From: an uncultured Helicobacteraceae bacterium
Lineage (GTDB): Bacteria > Campylobacterota > Campylobacteria > Campylobacterales > Helicobacteraceae
Length of the DNA stretch: 6,160 nucleotides
Reading direction: 5' to 3'
Assembly: GCA_934728205.1 (NCBI GenBank)
Contig: CAKVEH010000082.1
Coordinates: 1-6,160 of the forward strand
Shown here piece by piece: positions 4,834-6,160 of this stretch. The translations under genes were made by a program, and so were the position numbers. Within the stretch, counting starts at the first letter, position 1. Every line of letters begins with the position of its first letter. The notes under the pieces were generated by a model. That model did not search any database and was not told the DNA's origin. It worked only from the letters and a program-made list of their open reading frames with translations.

Positions 4834-6160
4834 TTATTTTCGTGCGCCGATAAGTTCTGTTATGCGTTGCAAAAACCATTCATAATTTTTCCAAAAATTA
4901 TTCACACTTGCGCTCATTGCTTCATCAAGATTCCGTAATGATGCTTTAAGCTCTTGACTTAGGGCAGAATTTTGTTTGCTATCCTCTAAAATTTCTTCCC
5001 CAAGCACTTTATAGAAATTATGGAGTTCGCTATTATTTTGCACGAGGTAATCTCGCACTTGTTTAATGTTTTCAATCATTGCGTGTTGAAACTCATTAAA
5101 TTCACTTAGAATCTGCTCGCTAACTTGCTTTGGCGTTGTTATAGAATCCTCGCTTAGCTTTTGGAGGAGTTTAGAGTATTGCAAGGCAATGGTTTTAATG
5201 TATTTATTAGAGAGTTCATATTGACTCATAACGCCCTCGCGTGCATTGTTTGCACTTGCATTGAGCGCGTCTAGCGTTTCTTCATTCATTGTTTTTAGTT
5301 GCGCGCTAAAGGTTTGTAAAATCTCGCTGTGATTCTTGCTTGCCTGCTCGCTTAAAGTATGGAGCACTTCCACATTATGCTTTTGTAGCCCTTTGGATTC
5401 TTCAAGTGTTTGTTTTAGTCCTTCAAGCATAGAATCTAGGCTTCTTATGCTTACATTACGGATTTCTTGTAAATTTTCATCGCTCGATTGTCGCAAAAGT
5501 ATAAAGTCCCTTTGGAGTGTTTTCATCGTATCATTACTCATAGATTCTAGTTTTTGCGCGCTTTGTGCGATGAGCGATTGTGTCGCGTTGTCAAAGTTTT
5601 GTTGCATATCTTTAGCACTTTGCAAGGCATATTGCTTAATGCTTTCATTGAGGTCTGCGATATGGGATTGTGCATTTTTGGCATTTTCTTTCATTGCATC
5701 AAAAAGAGTTTCTAAGCTTTGTAATGCTTGCTTTGAGCTTGGCTCTAAGTTTGCAATATGAGCTAAGTGGGTTTGAAGTTTGTTATTTTGTATCTCACAA
5801 GATTGTATGATTTTAAGATTCTCTTCATAAAAGGCACTCACACGCTCATTTTGCGAGAGGATTTGCTCAAATGTTTGTTGTGAAGTTTGCATTGCGCTTT
5901 GTGTGTTACTAAGTGTGCTCTCAACATTACGCAAAAGCACTTGTGTTTCTTGCACGAAATGTCTGTATTCCTCCTGCCACGATAGAAGTTTGCCAACGGC
6001 GGCATTTAACTCTTTAAAATTCTCGCCAAATTGTGTCTGTAAATTTGTATTAAAATCTTTAATCACAGATTCTAACGCGATGATAAGTTCGCGCGATGCG
6101 CCCTTTGCTAGCTCACTCACAGCAAGTTTTAAAGAAGTATTTACTTCACTAAAGCACGAT
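4834..6160 (-). CDS. ZorA-like MotA/TolQ/ExbB-family protein, C-terminal coiled-coil tail (5' partial)
   Basis: The reading frame is open to the window edge, so the gene is truncated at its 5' end. A GTG at 6120 could be taken as a start, but 13 sense codons precede it without a stop. The visible 441 residues contain no transmembrane segment and are almost wholly helical-looking, rich in Q, N, S, E, L and K with heptad-like spacing, as in a long coiled coil. The stretch ALESVIKDFNTNLQTQFGEN then FKELNAAVGKLLSWQEEYR (about 30-68 of the visible part) resembles the conserved segment following the last membrane helix in ZorA-type proteins. The four-helix channel domain would lie upstream. ZorA pairs with ZorB as a proton-driven motor with a long cytoplasmic tail in Zorya phage defence, and the next gene is ZorB-like. 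The C-terminus (FWKNYEWFLQRITELIGARK) is aromatic and non-repetitive. The family call rests on this motif, the architecture and the neighbour. An unrelated coiled-coil protein is the alternative. Confidence 0.75.
   Translation of the reverse strand, partial: SCFSEVNTSLKLAVSELAKGASRELIIALESVIKDFNTNLQTQFGENFKELNAAVGKLLSWQEEYRHFVQETQVLLRNVESTLSNTQSAMQTSQQTFEQILSQNERVSAFYEENLKIIQSCEIQNNKLQTHLAHIANLEPSSKQALQSLETLFDAMKENAKNAQSHIADLNESIKQYALQSAKDMQQNFDNATQSLIAQSAQKLESMSNDTMKTLQRDFILLRQSSDENLQEIRNVSIRSLDSMLEGLKQTLEESKGLQKHNVEVLHTLSEQASKNHSEILQTFSAQLKTMNEETLDALNASANNAREGVMSQYELSNKYIKTIALQYSKLLQKLSEDSITTPKQVSEQILSEFNEFQHAMIENIKQVRDYLVQNNSELHNFYKVLGEEILEDSKQNSALSQELKASLRNLDEAMSASVNNFWKNYEWFLQRITELIGARK

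Noticed and set aside
5336..5761. 141-codon plus-strand ORF, Cys/Ser/Leu-rich
   Set aside because: Antisense of the coiled-coil gene; its composition is what the reverse complement of Q/S/K-rich codons produces.
6118..6120. GTG as the true start of the coiled-coil gene
   Set aside because: The frame remains open for 13 further codons to the window edge, no good ribosome site precedes it, and the expected membrane domain would be missing.

Overview
The window looks like a chromosomal core locus of an epsilonproteobacterium, most likely an enterohepatic-type Helicobacter. The DNA is AT-rich. Every gene I can support lies on the minus strand, packed end to end. The order rpmH-rnpA-yidD-yidC-jag(khpB)-mnmE is a classic conserved bacterial block, and the YidD and RnpA sequences are divergent in an epsilonproteobacterial style. 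The genus is an inference from sequence style and gene order, not from a search.

In transcription order (high to low coordinates) there are two parts. First, about 6160-4073, come two genes of a proton-channel pair. One is the 3' part of a long coiled-coil protein resembling the cytoplasmic tail of ZorA (MotA/TolQ/ExbB superfamily). The other is a complete ZorB/MotB-like protein with one transmembrane helix, a membrane aspartate and an OmpA-type peptidoglycan-binding domain. The membrane part of the first gene lies outside the window. No Zorya effector gene (zorC, zorD or zorE) follows: the next annotated gene is a ribosomal protein gene.

Second, about 4009-1, is the housekeeping operon: ribosomal protein bL34, the RNase P protein, the membrane-insertion accessory YidD, the YidC insertase, the RNA-binding protein Jag/KhpB and the N-terminus of the tRNA-modification GTPase MnmE. 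The genes are joined by very short gaps or overlaps (TAATG, 17 bp, 10 bp, ATGA, TAATG), which implies translational coupling. The 63-bp gap before rpmH holds a possible 14-codon leader ORF with its own ribosome binding site, ending immediately before the rpmH ATG.

The genes fall into two functional themes: envelope energy transduction (the ZorAB-like pair) and translation, RNA processing and membrane insertion (the rpmH-mnmE block). The most notable point is a Zorya-type motor pair, without a visible effector, fused in position to one of the most conserved housekeeping operons. I saw no tRNA, rRNA, CRISPR array, insertion sequence, origin or convincing intrinsic terminator. No stretch over about 65 bases lacks a gene.
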